Of a stretch of DNA of 64,000 bases, positions 9,588-18,244 are shown piece by piece. Each line of letters starts with the position of its first letter. Position 1 is the first letter of the stretch. The DNA lies in contig NZ_BJEG01000005.1 in assembly GCF_005405545.1 (NCBI RefSeq), forward strand, positions 35,001-99,000, written 5' to 3'. The DNA comes from Weissella hellenica. Its GTDB lineage: Bacteria; Bacillota; Bacilli; Lactobacillales; Lactobacillaceae. The position numbers and the translations under genes are program-made. The notes below the pieces were generated by a model that did no database searches, was not told the DNA's origin, and saw nothing but the letters and a program-made list of their open reading frames with translations.

Positions 9588-10586
9588 CTACTTATCACCG
9601 TCTCCAGTAAACAATACCGCTAACTCATTGTTAGTAATACCACCAAAATATTGACCATCTTTATTAGCATCTAAAACTTTCAAGATTGTATCTTGTGAGA
9701 AAGTTTGTCCAATAAATTCGTCCTTCATTTCACGCCAATCACGTACGCCCAAGAAATCCCCCGTAAAATCAATATCTTGAATTTTACCTTCCTTAACGTT
9801 TGCTTTAACGTCGACGCTACCCCCAGCATATTTTGCATGATTTACAAAATCAAAATCAGGACTATTACCGTAATTCCACTCCCACGTTGCAAACCTTTCG
9901 TTACGCCAACGTTTAATATCAGCGATCTGATCATCAGTTAGAATCATTTCCCCATCCTTACCTTGATTAGATAAGTAATAACGAAGTGCATCCATAAATC
10001 CTTCTAAAGTTTGGTTTTCTGGTGCATAATTTTTAATATTACCAACACGTGCGCGCACCGACTTGGCTGCTTTAGAAATAAACTTTTCATCAGCAACATT
10101 CAATGAACGAACCATTGCATCAACGTCAGTGTCCCACATCAACGTACCATGGTGCATTAAGTACCCACCAGCATACCGTTGGGCATTTCCTGACACCTTT
10201 TTACCATCCACTTCCAGGTCATTTCGACCTGTAATTTTAGCATCAATACCAATTGATTGTAGTGCATTATACATAGGCTCTACAAATTGCTTGAAGTTTA
10301 CCTGACTACTACTTTCAACTGGTACGAAAAAAGTGAAACAAATGTTTCCTAAATCATGATATACAGCACCACCACCAGACATACGGCGGACAACCTGTAT
10401 GTCCTCTTTATCCACATATTCCTGGTTCACTTCACCGAACGTATTTTGATTTTGTCCGACAATGACAGCCTTTTTATTCTGCCATAACGTAAAAACTGGT
10501 TCATTTGGCTTTAGGTTATAGAGTAACCAACTATCCATCGCAATATTCTGGTAGGCATCAGTGCCTAAATAGTTAATGTATCTCAC
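9588..10586 (-). CDS. lplA: Lipoate-protein ligase A
   Basis: This ligase activates free lipoate with ATP and attaches it to lipoyl domains. The 332-residue protein contains the signature RRMSGGGAVYHDLGN (67-81) and the catalytic lysine in DGKKVSGNAQ (Lys130), then a C-terminal accessory domain. I place the start at the GTG at 10586, where AAAGGGGGA sits six bases upstream and the product begins RYINYLG as in homologues. A longer reading from a TTG seven codons earlier would run through the ribosome binding site. Being first in the pdh operon ties supply of lipoylated E2 to E2 synthesis. No octanoyltransferase or lipoyl synthase genes are present here. Confidence 0.94.
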   Translation of the reverse strand: MRYINYLGTDAYQNIAMDSWLLYNLKPNEPVFTLWQNKKAVIVGQNQNTFGEVNQEYVDKEDIQVVRRMSGGGAVYHDLGNICFTFFVPVESSSQVNFKQFVEPMYNALQSIGIDAKITGRNDLEVDGKKVSGNAQRYAGGYLMHHGTLMWDTDVDAMVRSLNVADEKFISKAAKSVRARVGNIKNYAPENQTLEGFMDALRYYLSNQGKDGEMILTDDQIADIKRWRNERFATWEWNYGNSPDFDFVNHAKYAGGSVDVKANVKEGKIQDIDFTGDFLGVRDWREMKDEFIGQTFSQDTILKVLDANKDGQYFGGITNNELAVLFTGDGDK

Positions 10587-10608
10587 GATTGTTCCCCCTT
10601 TTCTCAAA

Positions 10609-10644
10609 AGAAAGCGCTTACACGTTTTCTTTACGATTATTATA
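10609..10644 (-). promoter_or_regulatory. lplA-pdh operon promoter (-10) with downstream cre site
   Basis: TATAAT on the minus strand at 10644-10639, with no clear -35. About a dozen bases after the expected transcription start is TGTAAGCGCTTTCT (minus strand, 10622-10609), which matches every position of the cre consensus TGWAARCGYTWNCW. In this position CcpA bound to HPr-Ser-P would act as a roadblock, repressing the operon on preferred sugars. The site sequence is seen; CcpA control is inferred. Confidence 0.65.
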
Positions 10645-10751
10645 ACACTTATATTTAAACAAGGAAAAAATCAGTGAGACATTAATTATTATATATTGCG
10701 TGATACGTTATCATTATTTAATTCTATAAATTAAATATTTTAAAATAAAAA

Positions 10752-10792
10752 AAGCGATACAAAAACATATTTTCTTATTTTTTGTATCGCTT
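10752..10792 (-). terminator. Terminator after ylbL (potentially bidirectional)
   Basis: Fourteen-base perfect stem AAGCGATACAAAAA / TTTTTGTATCGCTT (10752-10765, 10779-10792) with T-rich tails on both strands. It lies 42 bases after the ylbL stop, between two minus-strand operons. Confidence 0.85.
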
Positions 10793-10833
10793 CTTTTATT
10801 TATTTTTTTATGTTGCGCATATGAAACTATTTT

Positions 10834-11877
10834 TTAATTATCACGTAGGTATGTCAATGCATCATTAAATGTTTTAACTGGCACAATTTTCATATTTGGG
10901 GCATACTTCTTTGCTGTCTTAACAGCTTGTTGATAATTAGTCTGTCCGTCAAGCTCATATTTTAAATTTTGTTTTGTCGGTTTAATATATGGGGCAAAGA
11001 AAATTTTAGCACCGGCTTCATGTGCAACAATAACTTTCTTATCAATACCCCCAATTTCACCAACATGCCCCGCTTTATCAATTGTTCCGGTACCTGCTAT
11101 TTTACGACCGTTTGCTAAATTTTCATTTGCCAAGCTATCATACATTTCTAATGCAAACATCAAGCCACCTGAAGGGCCCCCAATTTCGCCCATGTCTGCA
11201 CTGATTTTACGTGGTGATGAGACTGCAACGGAATCTGTCAAACCAATTCCCATACCGGGTAATTTTTTAGTACCTTCAAGCGCAGCTGATTTACCTGTAG
11301 CTTGTTTAACTTGCTTTTTATGTTTATATGTAATCGTTAATTTAGTGCCGACTTTACGGGCACGAATATACTTTTGAAATCCTTGTGCAGAGTCGAATTT
11401 TTTTTGATCAACAGCAGTAACCGTATCGCCGACCTTCAAATATTTCTTGAAATTTGAAGTATCTTGTACTGACATAACATAAATACCGTTAAACGTCCGT
11501 TTATAAGGTACTTGAGCTGCTTTGTAGGCATTTACTTTAGCCTCATTAACAGCCGAATCCATATAAATACGATTAATTTCTTTACTCTCTGTAGCACTAG
11601 AACCACCATTAGCTTCACGGCTTGTCATCAACGACGTCGTTGGATTTAATGCTGCAATTATTGCGCCTATACCATTAACTTGCGATAAATAAACTGCCGT
11701 AATCATATATTGGCCATCAACTTTTGGCTTCTTACCATCGACTTTAATGTACGATTTCAAATCATCCGCCTCACCAGGTGTCTCCGAATACAAAGGCAAC
11801 GGCACAAATAAGGCAACTAGAATGACGACTAGACTAACGACACCAATTATCTTTAAACGTTTCTTTGTTTTTGTCAT
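10834..11877 (-). CDS. ylbL: Membrane-anchored PDZ / Lon-like serine protease (YlbL/SepM family)
   Basis: A 347-residue protein with one N-terminal membrane segment (about residues 9-27), a PDZ-like region (about 125-195) and a C-terminal Lon-type S16 protease domain. The catalytic dyad is visible as Ser236 in GGPSGGLM and Lys281 in GEIGGIDKK. The active site is expected outside the membrane. In streptococci the homologue SepM processes competence pheromone, and in Bacillus YlbL is linked to DNA-damage checkpoint recovery by degrading a division inhibitor; the role here is unknown. It is the last gene of ftsW-ylbG-rsmD-coaD-ylbL, two bases after coaD, and is followed by a strong terminator. 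Confidence 0.9.
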   Translation of the reverse strand: MTKTKKRLKIIGVVSLVVILVALFVPLPLYSETPGEADDLKSYIKVDGKKPKVDGQYMITAVYLSQVNGIGAIIAALNPTTSLMTSREANGGSSATESKEINRIYMDSAVNEAKVNAYKAAQVPYKRTFNGIYVMSVQDTSNFKKYLKVGDTVTAVDQKKFDSAQGFQKYIRARKVGTKLTITYKHKKQVKQATGKSAALEGTKKLPGMGIGLTDSVAVSSPRKISADMGEIGGPSGGLMFALEMYDSLANENLANGRKIAGTGTIDKAGHVGEIGGIDKKVIVAHEAGAKIFFAPYIKPTKQNLKYELDGQTNYQQAVKTAKKYAPNMKIVPVKTFNDALTYLRDN

Positions 11878-11879
11878 AA

Positions 11880-12356
11880 TTATTTACCTAACTTTTTATC
11901 GAACGTCCTTTTCACGTTCTGTGGAACATATGCGGAAATATCAGTTCCAGTACTAGCAATCTCTTTTAACAGTGAACTCGAGATAAACTGATGTTCTGGC
12001 TTTGCTAATAAAAAGATCGTTTCAACTGATGCCAAATCCATATTCATTTGCATGATATCACGCTCATACAAGTAGTCTTTTTCATTACGTAACCCACGTA
12101 CTAAAACATCAGCATCAACATTATGCATAAAAGATACTGTTAAACCATGCATTTTCACAACACTAGCATTGGGTAGATCATGCGTGGCGTCTTTAATTAG
12201 GTTAATTTTTTCATCAGCATCAAATAAATAATTTTTACTCAAATTTGTGCCAACACCAATAATGACTTCATCAAACAATTTTGAAGCCCGCTCTACAATA
12301 TCCAAATGACCCTTTGTTAATGGATCAAAACTTCCTGGAAATAATGCTTTAACCAT
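11880..12356 (-). CDS. coaD: Phosphopantetheine adenylyltransferase
   Basis: CoaD catalyses the penultimate step of coenzyme A synthesis, 4'-phosphopantetheine plus ATP to dephospho-CoA. The 158-residue protein begins with the nucleotidyltransferase motif FPGSFDPLTKGH (TxGH at 14-17) and has the second motif ISSSLLKEI. I use the ATG at 12356, preceded by AAAGGAG at seven bases; a longer in-frame reading begins inside rsmD and lacks a ribosome binding site. The rsmD stop lies within the coaD ribosome binding site, so the two are probably coupled, as in many Firmicutes. Confidence 0.95.
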   Translation of the reverse strand: MVKALFPGSFDPLTKGHLDIVERASKLFDEVIIGVGTNLSKNYLFDADEKINLIKDATHDLPNASVVKMHGLTVSFMHNVDADVLVRGLRNEKDYLYERDIMQMNMDLASVETIFLLAKPEHQFISSSLLKEIASTGTDISAYVPQNVKRTFDKKLGK

Positions 12357-12360
12357 CGCT

Positions 12361-12915
12361 TTACTCCTTTGTATAACGATAAACAGTAATAACCGTAATA
12401 CCATAGTCTTTTTGCCTAATTAATTCAAATCCTGGTAAAACTTCTGGTAAATCAGCAAACTGGTCCGTTTCTGCAATTACTAAAGCATCTTCATTGATTA
12501 AATTTGCTGCTTGTAACCCTTCCAAATCCTTTAAAATGGTTTGTTTAGCATACGGCGGATCGAAGTATAAAATATCAAATGGTAAGCCACCTTTTAAGCG
12601 TTGAATTGCAGTCTCAGCTGTACTTTTAATGACTTTAAATTGTTCTGCATGTTTGGTAACTGCAATATTTTCTTTAATTGTTTTGATGGCTGCATACTGA
12701 CGATCAACAAGTACTGCTTCTGAAATTCCCCGTGAGGCGCCTTCGATACTTAGTCCACCAGATCCTGCATATAAATCTAGGGAACGACCACCATCAAAAT
12801 AAGGGCCTATTATATTAAACAAGGCTTCTTTTACTTTATCCGTTGTTGGTCGGGTAGCATTACCCGGCACGGCCTTCAACGGACGACCACCAAAATCACC
12901 ACTTACAATTCGCAT
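12361..12915 (-). CDS. rsmD: 16S rRNA (guanine966-N2)-methyltransferase RsmD
   Basis: RsmD methylates G966 of 16S rRNA during small-subunit assembly. The 184-residue protein starts MRIVSGDFGGRPL, carries the family segment TRPTTDKVKEALFN, the SAM-binding LDLYAGSGGLSIE and the catalytic motif LYFDPPYAKQ. The start overlaps the ylbG stop by one base (TAATG). Arrangement next to coaD matches Bacillus ylbH-coaD. Confidence 0.94.
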   Translation of the reverse strand: MRIVSGDFGGRPLKAVPGNATRPTTDKVKEALFNIIGPYFDGGRSLDLYAGSGGLSIEGASRGISEAVLVDRQYAAIKTIKENIAVTKHAEQFKVIKSTAETAIQRLKGGLPFDILYFDPPYAKQTILKDLEGLQAANLINEDALVIAETDQFADLPEVLPGFELIRQKDYGITVITVYRYTKE

Positions 12916-13226
12916 TATAATTCCTCTTCGTCTATTGGCTCGTCTGTTAATTCATTCGGATCAACGGTTAGTTCAAATGAATCTTCCTCACTACCTACTG
13001 TTGTATCAACTTCTGGCCAGTGAGAAATACTAACTGAATCAACAAATCCTAACCTTTCAATTAGTTTTGTTTTCGTTTCAATATCTTCTTCGTCCATATA
13101 AATTACTGCATATTTCATTTTTTCTGAAATATAATTAACTACCCCAAAACGCCGTAATTGACGCGCTTGCCGTACATTTTTTAAATAAACAATCACACTT
13201 CGTCTTGCCTGCATCACAAATGTCAT
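12915..13226 (-). CDS. ylbG: YlbG family protein (DUF2129), function unknown
   Basis: A 103-residue cytosolic protein of the conserved Firmicutes YlbG family. It shows the characteristic core (RRSVIVYLKNVRQARQL, then MKYAVIYMDEED and a hydrophobic LGFVDSVSIS). Its C terminus is strongly acidic (about residues 73-103) and probably disordered. No catalytic motif is visible and the biochemical role of the family is not established. AAAGGAA lies seven bases before the ATG. It sits between ftsW and rsmD, three bases from ftsW. Confidence 0.88.
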   Translation of the reverse strand: MTFVMQARRSVIVYLKNVRQARQLRRFGVVNYISEKMKYAVIYMDEEDIETKTKLIERLGFVDSVSISHWPEVDTTVGSEEDSFELTVDPNELTDEPIDEEEL

Positions 13227-13229
13227 TAG

Positions 13230-14447
13230 TTATTCCTTTCTAATTGTATAATTCATTGTCTCTGATTTAATTTGACCGACTATATTTAGTGCCACACCAA
13301 AAGTTATACCCCATGATAGTAGCGACGAACCTCCGTATGAAATCATAGGGAAAGTCACACCAGTAATTGGCAAGGCACCCACGACACCGCCTAAATTAAT
13401 TAAAATTTGAACGACAATGTATGTTGCAATACCATACAACACAAGTCTTTGGTTCATATGACGCGCACGAATTCCCATCACAATTAAACGCCAAATAATC
13501 ATGGCAAATACAATCAAAACAAGCCAGATGGTAATTGCACCTAATTCTTCACCCACAATGGCCATAATGAAGTCTGTATTGGGTTCTGGCAAATAACCTG
13601 TCTTTTGAATACTATTTCCTAAACCACGCCCAAATAAACCGCCATTACTAATGGCATAATAAGAATTAATTAATTGATGGCCTGCATCACCAGCTAACCA
13701 GGGATTAACATATGCATCAAATCGAGCCAATTGATACTGGAAAAATGGTAATTTCCCCAAAACTGGTAATAGAAATGGAATTGCTATATATAAACAAACC
13801 ACTACTGACAAAAAGGTTAACAATGCTTTTTTTCTAACACCTGCCATTGTCATGACAATCGCCAATATCAGAATTAAAATAATTGCGCCCCCCATATCAG
13901 GCATTAATGTTGTTAGGATTATTCCGATAACCGGAATCATAACGTCTCGTAATTTTATATTCGGAAACCAGGCCTTATTTTTAGGTATTTTTCTAGCAAA
14001 ACGATGAGCAATATACAAAATCATACTAATTTTAAAGTATTCAACAGGCTGAATTCCAAAAGATCCAATATAAATCCATCCTTTCGCACCAGAAGTAACT
14101 GGTCCTACTAGTAATGTAATACCCATTGTTATCAGAATAACAATATTTACAGCAAGAACTGCGCGATTAATAAATTTTGATTCCCATTTAATTTTAAAAA
14201 TAAAAATAATCAATATTGCAGTTAAACTTAAAACGCCAAACAGAGCTTGCTTTTTTAAAAAGCTACTAGCAGATCCAGTAGCCATATTAGTACTTGCTGT
14301 GTATACCATAGCATCACCAAAAATCATGACTGCAACAATAGGGATAAGCAACCATAAATCTAAATAGCGAAACCTATTTTTTATTCGATTAATCAGGCTA
14401 ATTTTATTTGCCCCATTTTTAGGCGCCTGTTCTTTTTTTGCTTCCAT
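13230..14447 (-). CDS. ftsW: SEDS peptidoglycan glycosyltransferase FtsW
   Basis: A 405-residue polytopic membrane protein with about ten hydrophobic segments and the SEDS signature (GRGLGNSIQKTGYLPEPNTD, then FIMAIVGEELG). It polymerises glycan strands from lipid II, for division if FtsW or elongation if RodA. FtsW is favoured because the gene precedes ylbG-rsmD-coaD as in other Firmicutes; sequence alone does not separate the two by eye. It has a short cytoplasmic basic N terminus. AGAGGAGC lies eight bases before the ATG. It heads a five-gene operon read from the promoter at 14543-14571. Confidence 0.88.
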   Translation of the reverse strand: MEAKKEQAPKNGANKISLINRIKNRFRYLDLWLLIPIVAVMIFGDAMVYTASTNMATGSASSFLKKQALFGVLSLTAILIIFIFKIKWESKFINRAVLAVNIVILITMGITLLVGPVTSGAKGWIYIGSFGIQPVEYFKISMILYIAHRFARKIPKNKAWFPNIKLRDVMIPVIGIILTTLMPDMGGAIILILILAIVMTMAGVRKKALLTFLSVVVCLYIAIPFLLPVLGKLPFFQYQLARFDAYVNPWLAGDAGHQLINSYYAISNGGLFGRGLGNSIQKTGYLPEPNTDFIMAIVGEELGAITIWLVLIVFAMIIWRLIVMGIRARHMNQRLVLYGIATYIVVQILINLGGVVGALPITGVTFPMISYGGSSLLSWGITFGVALNIVGQIKSETMNYTIRKE

Positions 14448-14542
14448 ATCAATAAGCTCCTCTTTTATAAATAGCTTTTTCTATTTTATCACATCTACTC
14501 CCATACCCAACCTAATGCATTAACGGATATTAATATTTTGGC

Positions 14543-14571
14543 ATTATAATAAAGAAAAAAGTTGCTGTCCA
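14543..14571 (-). promoter_or_regulatory. Promoter of the ftsW operon
   Basis: TGGACA (minus strand, 14571-14566), a 17-base spacer and TATAAT (14548-14543): one mismatch to the sigma-A consensus at ideal spacing. It lies about 96 bases upstream of ftsW and its -35 is part of the typA terminator stem. Confidence 0.75.
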
Positions 14572-14593
14572 CGATTAACATGGGCAACAACTT
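14551..14593 (-). terminator. Terminator of typA
   Basis: Twelve-pair stem with wobble pairs (arms at 14559-14570 and 14582-14593; AAGTTGCTGTCC against GGGCAACAACTT), then TTTTTTCTTT on the minus strand. It starts 18 bases past the typA stop. Confidence 0.8.
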
Positions 14594-14611
14594 CTTAATT
14601 TTTAATTTGAA

Positions 14612-16456
14612 TTAGCCTTGTTGTGACATCTTACGACGCTTAGCAGCCTTTTCACGTTCACTTGTAACCAAAATTTGCTTACGGATACGAACGTTTTCTG
14701 GTGTTACCTCAGCGTATTCATCATCATCCAAGAATTCTAATGATTCTTCAAGCGTCATATCACGTGGCGTCTTGATAGAAGCAGTTTGGTCCTTATTTGA
14801 TGAACGCACGTTAGTTTGGTTTTTAGCCTTTGTAACATTGACAGAAATGTCATTGTCACGACTATTCATACCAACAACCATACCTTCATAAATATCGTCA
14901 CCAGGATGGATGAACATCGTTCCACGATCTTCAACACCCATGATAGCATACGTTGTTGATTGACCTTGGTTGATTGAAACAAGCGTTCCATTACGACGAC
15001 CAGGGTTCCAGTTCTTAACAACTGGTCCATATGACTCGAATGTGTGGTTATAAATACCATATCCACGAGTCAATGACATAAATTCAGTTGAATAACCAAT
15101 CAAACCACGTGATGGTACTAAGAAGTCCATACGAGTTGTTCCAGTCCCAGTTGGTTCCATGTTAAGCATTTCACCCTTACGTAGGTTCAATGACTCGATA
15201 ACAGAACCTGAGTACTCATCAGGTGTATCAACTTGCACAGCTTCAAATGGTTCTGATTGTACGCCATCAATATCCTTGATAATAACTTGTGGACGTGAAA
15301 CTTGTAATTCAAAACCTTCACGACGTAAGTTTTCAATCAAAATTGACAAGTGCAACTCACCACGACCAGAAACTAACCATGCACCAGCTTCACCAGTTTC
15401 TGCAACACGTAATGAAACGTCAGTATGCAACTCACGAGTCAAACGGTCTTCAATTTGACGAGCTGTAACAAATTTACCTTCGCGTCCAGCAAATGGTGAA
15501 TCATTTGTACGGAAAGTCATTTGCAATGTAGGTTCGTCAATGTGTAGTAATGGCAATGCTTCAGGATGTGCTGGATCTACAACTGTTTCACCAACTGAAA
15601 TGTCATCCATTCCTGAAATAGCAATCAAATCACCAGCTTGTGCTTCATCAATTTCGATTCGATCCAAACCAATGTAACCAAACAATTTTGTAACACGGAA
15701 GTTAGGTGTTGAACCATCTGCCTTCATAACCGCAACTGAGTCACCAACTTTAATCGTACCATTGAAGACACGACCAATTCCAATACGACCAACGAAATCA
15801 TTGTAGTCCAAAAGTGACACTTGGAATTGCAATGGTTCTGCTGATGTATCTTCTGGTGCAGGAATAGTCTTAAAGACAGTTTCAAAAATTGGTGTCATCG
15901 TGTGATCTTGTGTAGCAACATCAGGATCATATGATGATGTTCCATTCATAGCTGAAGCGTATACAACAGGGAAGTCCAATTGTTCTTCATCAGCACCCAA
16001 TTCAATAAACAAGTCCAAAACTTCATCAACCACTTCTGATGGACGAGCACCAGGACGGTCAACTTTGTTAACAACTACGATTGGTGTTAGGTTTTGCTCA
16101 AAAGCCTTCTTCAACACGAAACGTGTTTGGGGCATTGTACCCTCAAAGGCATCAACAACAAGCAAAACACCATCAACCATACCCATGATACGCTCAACTT
16201 CACCACCGAAGTCCGCGTGACCAGGAGTGTCCATGATATTGATTTGTTTGTCACCAACCTTAACGGCTGTGTTCTTTGATAGAATAGTAATACCACGCTC
16301 TTTTTCAAGATCGTTAGTATCCATTGCTCGGTCACCTAATTCTGTACGTAAATCTAGCGTATCAGATTGCTTCAACAATTCATTAACCAACGTTGTCTTT
16401 CCGTGATCGACGTGGGCAATAATTGCAATATTTCGGATATTTTCGCGTTTTGCCAA
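14612..16456 (-). CDS. typA: Ribosome-associated GTPase BipA/TypA
   Basis: TypA is a translational GTPase of the EF-G/LepA group, implicated in ribosome assembly and stress or cold adaptation. The 614-residue protein has G1 [10 protein letters not shown] (15-24), G3 [16 protein letters not shown]4 NKVDRPGAR and the C-terminal domain beginning near [11 protein letters not shown]. The start codon is TTG, with AAGGAGAA nine bases upstream. A perfect five-pair hairpin TGACG-N4-CGTCA abuts the ribosome binding site (see findings). A possible TATAAT for typA is at 16520-16515. It lies downstream of suhB, 73 bases apart. Confidence 0.95.
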   Translation of the reverse strand: MAKRENIRNIAIIAHVDHGKTTLVNELLKQSDTLDLRTELGDRAMDTNDLEKERGITILSKNTAVKVGDKQINIMDTPGHADFGGEVERIMGMVDGVLLVVDAFEGTMPQTRFVLKKAFEQNLTPIVVVNKVDRPGARPSEVVDEVLDLFIELGADEEQLDFPVVYASAMNGTSSYDPDVATQDHTMTPIFETVFKTIPAPEDTSAEPLQFQVSLLDYNDFVGRIGIGRVFNGTIKVGDSVAVMKADGSTPNFRVTKLFGYIGLDRIEIDEAQAGDLIAISGMDDISVGETVVDPAHPEALPLLHIDEPTLQMTFRTNDSPFAGREGKFVTARQIEDRLTRELHTDVSLRVAETGEAGAWLVSGRGELHLSILIENLRREGFELQVSRPQVIIKDIDGVQSEPFEAVQVDTPDEYSGSVIESLNLRKGEMLNMEPTGTGTTRMDFLVPSRGLIGYSTEFMSLTRGYGIYNHTFESYGPVVKNWNPGRRNGTLVSINQGQSTTYAIMGVEDRGTMFIHPGDDIYEGMVVGMNSRDNDISVNVTKAKNQTNVRSSNKDQTASIKTPRDMTLEESLEFLDDDEYAEVTPENVRIRKQILVTSEREKAAKRRKMSQQG

Positions 16457-16470
16457 AATTTTCTTCTCCT

Positions 16471-16520
16471 TGACGAATACGTCACTTTTTTCTTAAACAG
16501 TGTAACAAACATAAATTATA
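16471..16520 (-). promoter_or_regulatory. typA leader: -10 candidate and hairpin beside the ribosome binding site
   Basis: TATAAT on the minus strand at 16520-16515 lies about 60 bases before the TTG start; no good -35 is seen. In the leader TGACG (16484-16480) and CGTCA (16475-16471) form a five-pair hairpin with a four-base loop ending one base into AAGGAG. Confidence 0.4.
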
Positions 16521-16529
16521 ACAACAACA

Positions 16530-17315
16530 CTAACCTTTTTTTTGCAAAAGTGCCATAATGTCTGCGTATGCTTTATCTGTCGCTACAAGTACTGAACCTG
16601 ATACTAACATATTCATAGGTTGTTCGTCAATTGTTCCAACACGTAATCCCAAAGATTTTGCTAAAGTAATACCTGCTGCAAAATCCCATGGTCGCATTCG
16701 ACTTAAGTAAGCAACTGCTTTTCCTGTTAAAACATGTAAATATGAGATACCAGCTGATCCATAAACCCGATAACCCATTGCAGCTTTGGCTAATTGGGGA
16801 AATCCTGGTTCTTCGTACAACAATCGGGCTCCTGATAAAATCACTAAACCTTCATCCAAACCAATATCAGCAGATAATTCTAATTTTTCACCATTATGGA
16901 AAACACCATACTCAGGGCCACCATGGATAATATCATGTTGTTGCACATCCATGATCCAAGCCATCACGGGTTCACCATCCTCGTAAACAGCGACCATAGT
17001 TGCAAATTCAGATTGTTGCTTAACAAAATTCATGGTGCCATCAATCGGATCAACAAACCAAATTCGACCTTTCATTGACTTGACTGCATCCCCAAGACCT
17101 TCTTCACCTAAAATTTGTGCTTCTGGATCAAAATTACGAATATGTTGAACATAATACTGTTCAACTTCACGATCTACATTCGTTACCAAGTCTCGATGGC
17201 TAGATTTGGTGTCTACCTGCATGCGTTGCCGTACACGTTGTTCAACTAAATGATGGACCTGATCCAACCATTTCAATACTGTCGTATCTAACTTCTGTAA
17301 TTGTATTTGATCCAT
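16530..17315 (-). CDS. suhB: Inositol monophosphatase family protein (SuhB-like)
   Basis: A 261-residue Mg2+-dependent phosphatase of the inositol monophosphatase fold. The motifs are ILGEEGLGD, DPIDGTMNFV (metal-binding) and the C-terminal WDFAAGITLAKSLG. Substrates of Firmicute homologues (YktC) are poorly defined and may include inositol phosphates, NADP or other sugar phosphates. It lies four bases after yktA and upstream of typA, matching the Bacillus yktA-yktC-typA order. Confidence 0.9.
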   Translation of the reverse strand: MDQIQLQKLDTTVLKWLDQVHHLVEQRVRQRMQVDTKSSHRDLVTNVDREVEQYYVQHIRNFDPEAQILGEEGLGDAVKSMKGRIWFVDPIDGTMNFVKQQSEFATMVAVYEDGEPVMAWIMDVQQHDIIHGGPEYGVFHNGEKLELSADIGLDEGLVILSGARLLYEEPGFPQLAKAAMGYRVYGSAGISYLHVLTGKAVAYLSRMRPWDFAAGITLAKSLGLRVGTIDEQPMNMLVSGSVLVATDKAYADIMALLQKKG

Positions 17316-17318
17316 ATG

Positions 17319-17606
17319 CTAGTTCTCCATTTTGATACGCTGACTAGTTGTTTGATGAGCAAATTTAATTGTCTTGTAAAGACTGTAGCCAGAATCCTTC
17401 TCAAATTCTCGGCCTATTTGTTTTTCTTCACTTTTACTTGGTACAACAGTTTTGAACGCCACATACGCATCTAATAAATCCTGTCGGTCGATACCAATTT
17501 CGTATGCATTTGCAATTGCCGAATAAAATTTACTAGTCACAATAATATCTGCCTTATTCCACCCTGGTAATATTGGATAGGCAAAATTTTTATCTGATTG
17601 TATCAT
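17319..17606 (-). CDS. yktA: UPF0223 family protein YktA, function unknown
   Basis: A 95-residue protein with the family signature: FAYPILPGW near the N terminus, AYEIGID, then VVPSKSEEKQIGREFEKDSG and YSLYKT. It is a small soluble protein conserved across Firmicutes without an assigned activity. GGGG from the end of def lies just before the ATG, six bases after the def stop, implying coupling. Confidence 0.9.
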   Translation of the reverse strand: MIQSDKNFAYPILPGWNKADIIVTSKFYSAIANAYEIGIDRQDLLDAYVAFKTVVPSKSEEKQIGREFEKDSGYSLYKTIKFAHQTTSQRIKMEN

Positions 17607-17612
17607 AATGAA

Positions 17613-18200
17613 TTACCCCAAATAACGTGTATTATCCGTTTGGTTCCATGGATCTTTTTTATTAATGTGATCATAATACAAACCACCATGTAGATGGTCA
17701 ATTTCATGTTGAAAAACAATTGCCGGATACCCTGATAAACGTAATTCTTGTTGTTCACCTTGCTCATTTTGAAATTTGACCGTGATTTTATAAGCACGAT
17801 TAACATAACCAGGTAAATCATCATCTACAGATAAGCAACCTTCTCCCATAGATAAAGCCCCTTGTTTTACCGATTGACGTGTAATAACTGGGTTATAAAT
17901 GGTCCCCTTAAAATAATATTCATCATCATTTTCAGGTTTTTCTTGTAATTCTTCCACATCATCTGAAGGAATTAAGATAGATGCAAATTGTTGTGATACA
18001 CCAACTTGTGGTGCAGCCAAACCAACACCAGGGCGTAAGCCGTATTTTTCATTCTCTTCTTCATTTTGGCTGACAACTAAATATTCCATCATATTTTTTG
18101 ATACTTCTTTTACTTCATCAGATAAAGGAAACTCAACTTTAGTTGCTCGTTCACGCAATACTTTGTTACCATCACGCACAATTTCATTCATCAAATACAT
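17613..18200 (-). CDS. def: Peptide deformylase
   Basis: The iron- or zinc-dependent deformylase removes the formyl group from nascent N-terminal methionine. The 195-residue protein has the three diagnostic motifs: GVGLAAPQ (58-65), EGCLS with metal ligand Cys122, and QHEIDHLHG with His165, Glu166 and His169. An insertion between motifs 1 and 2 places it in the Gram-positive type II class. CAGGAG lies eight bases before the ATG. It is the functional partner of map at the left end of the window. Confidence 0.96.
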   Translation of the reverse strand: MYLMNEIVRDGNKVLRERATKVEFPLSDEVKEVSKNMMEYLVVSQNEEENEKYGLRPGVGLAAPQVGVSQQFASILIPSDDVEELQEKPENDDEYYFKGTIYNPVITRQSVKQGALSMGEGCLSVDDDLPGYVNRAYKITVKFQNEQGEQQELRLSGYPAIVFQHEIDHLHGGLYYDHINKKDPWNQTDNTRYLG

Positions 18201-18244
18201 CTTTAAAATCTCCTGTTTTATATTTATATTTAGTATACCAAACT

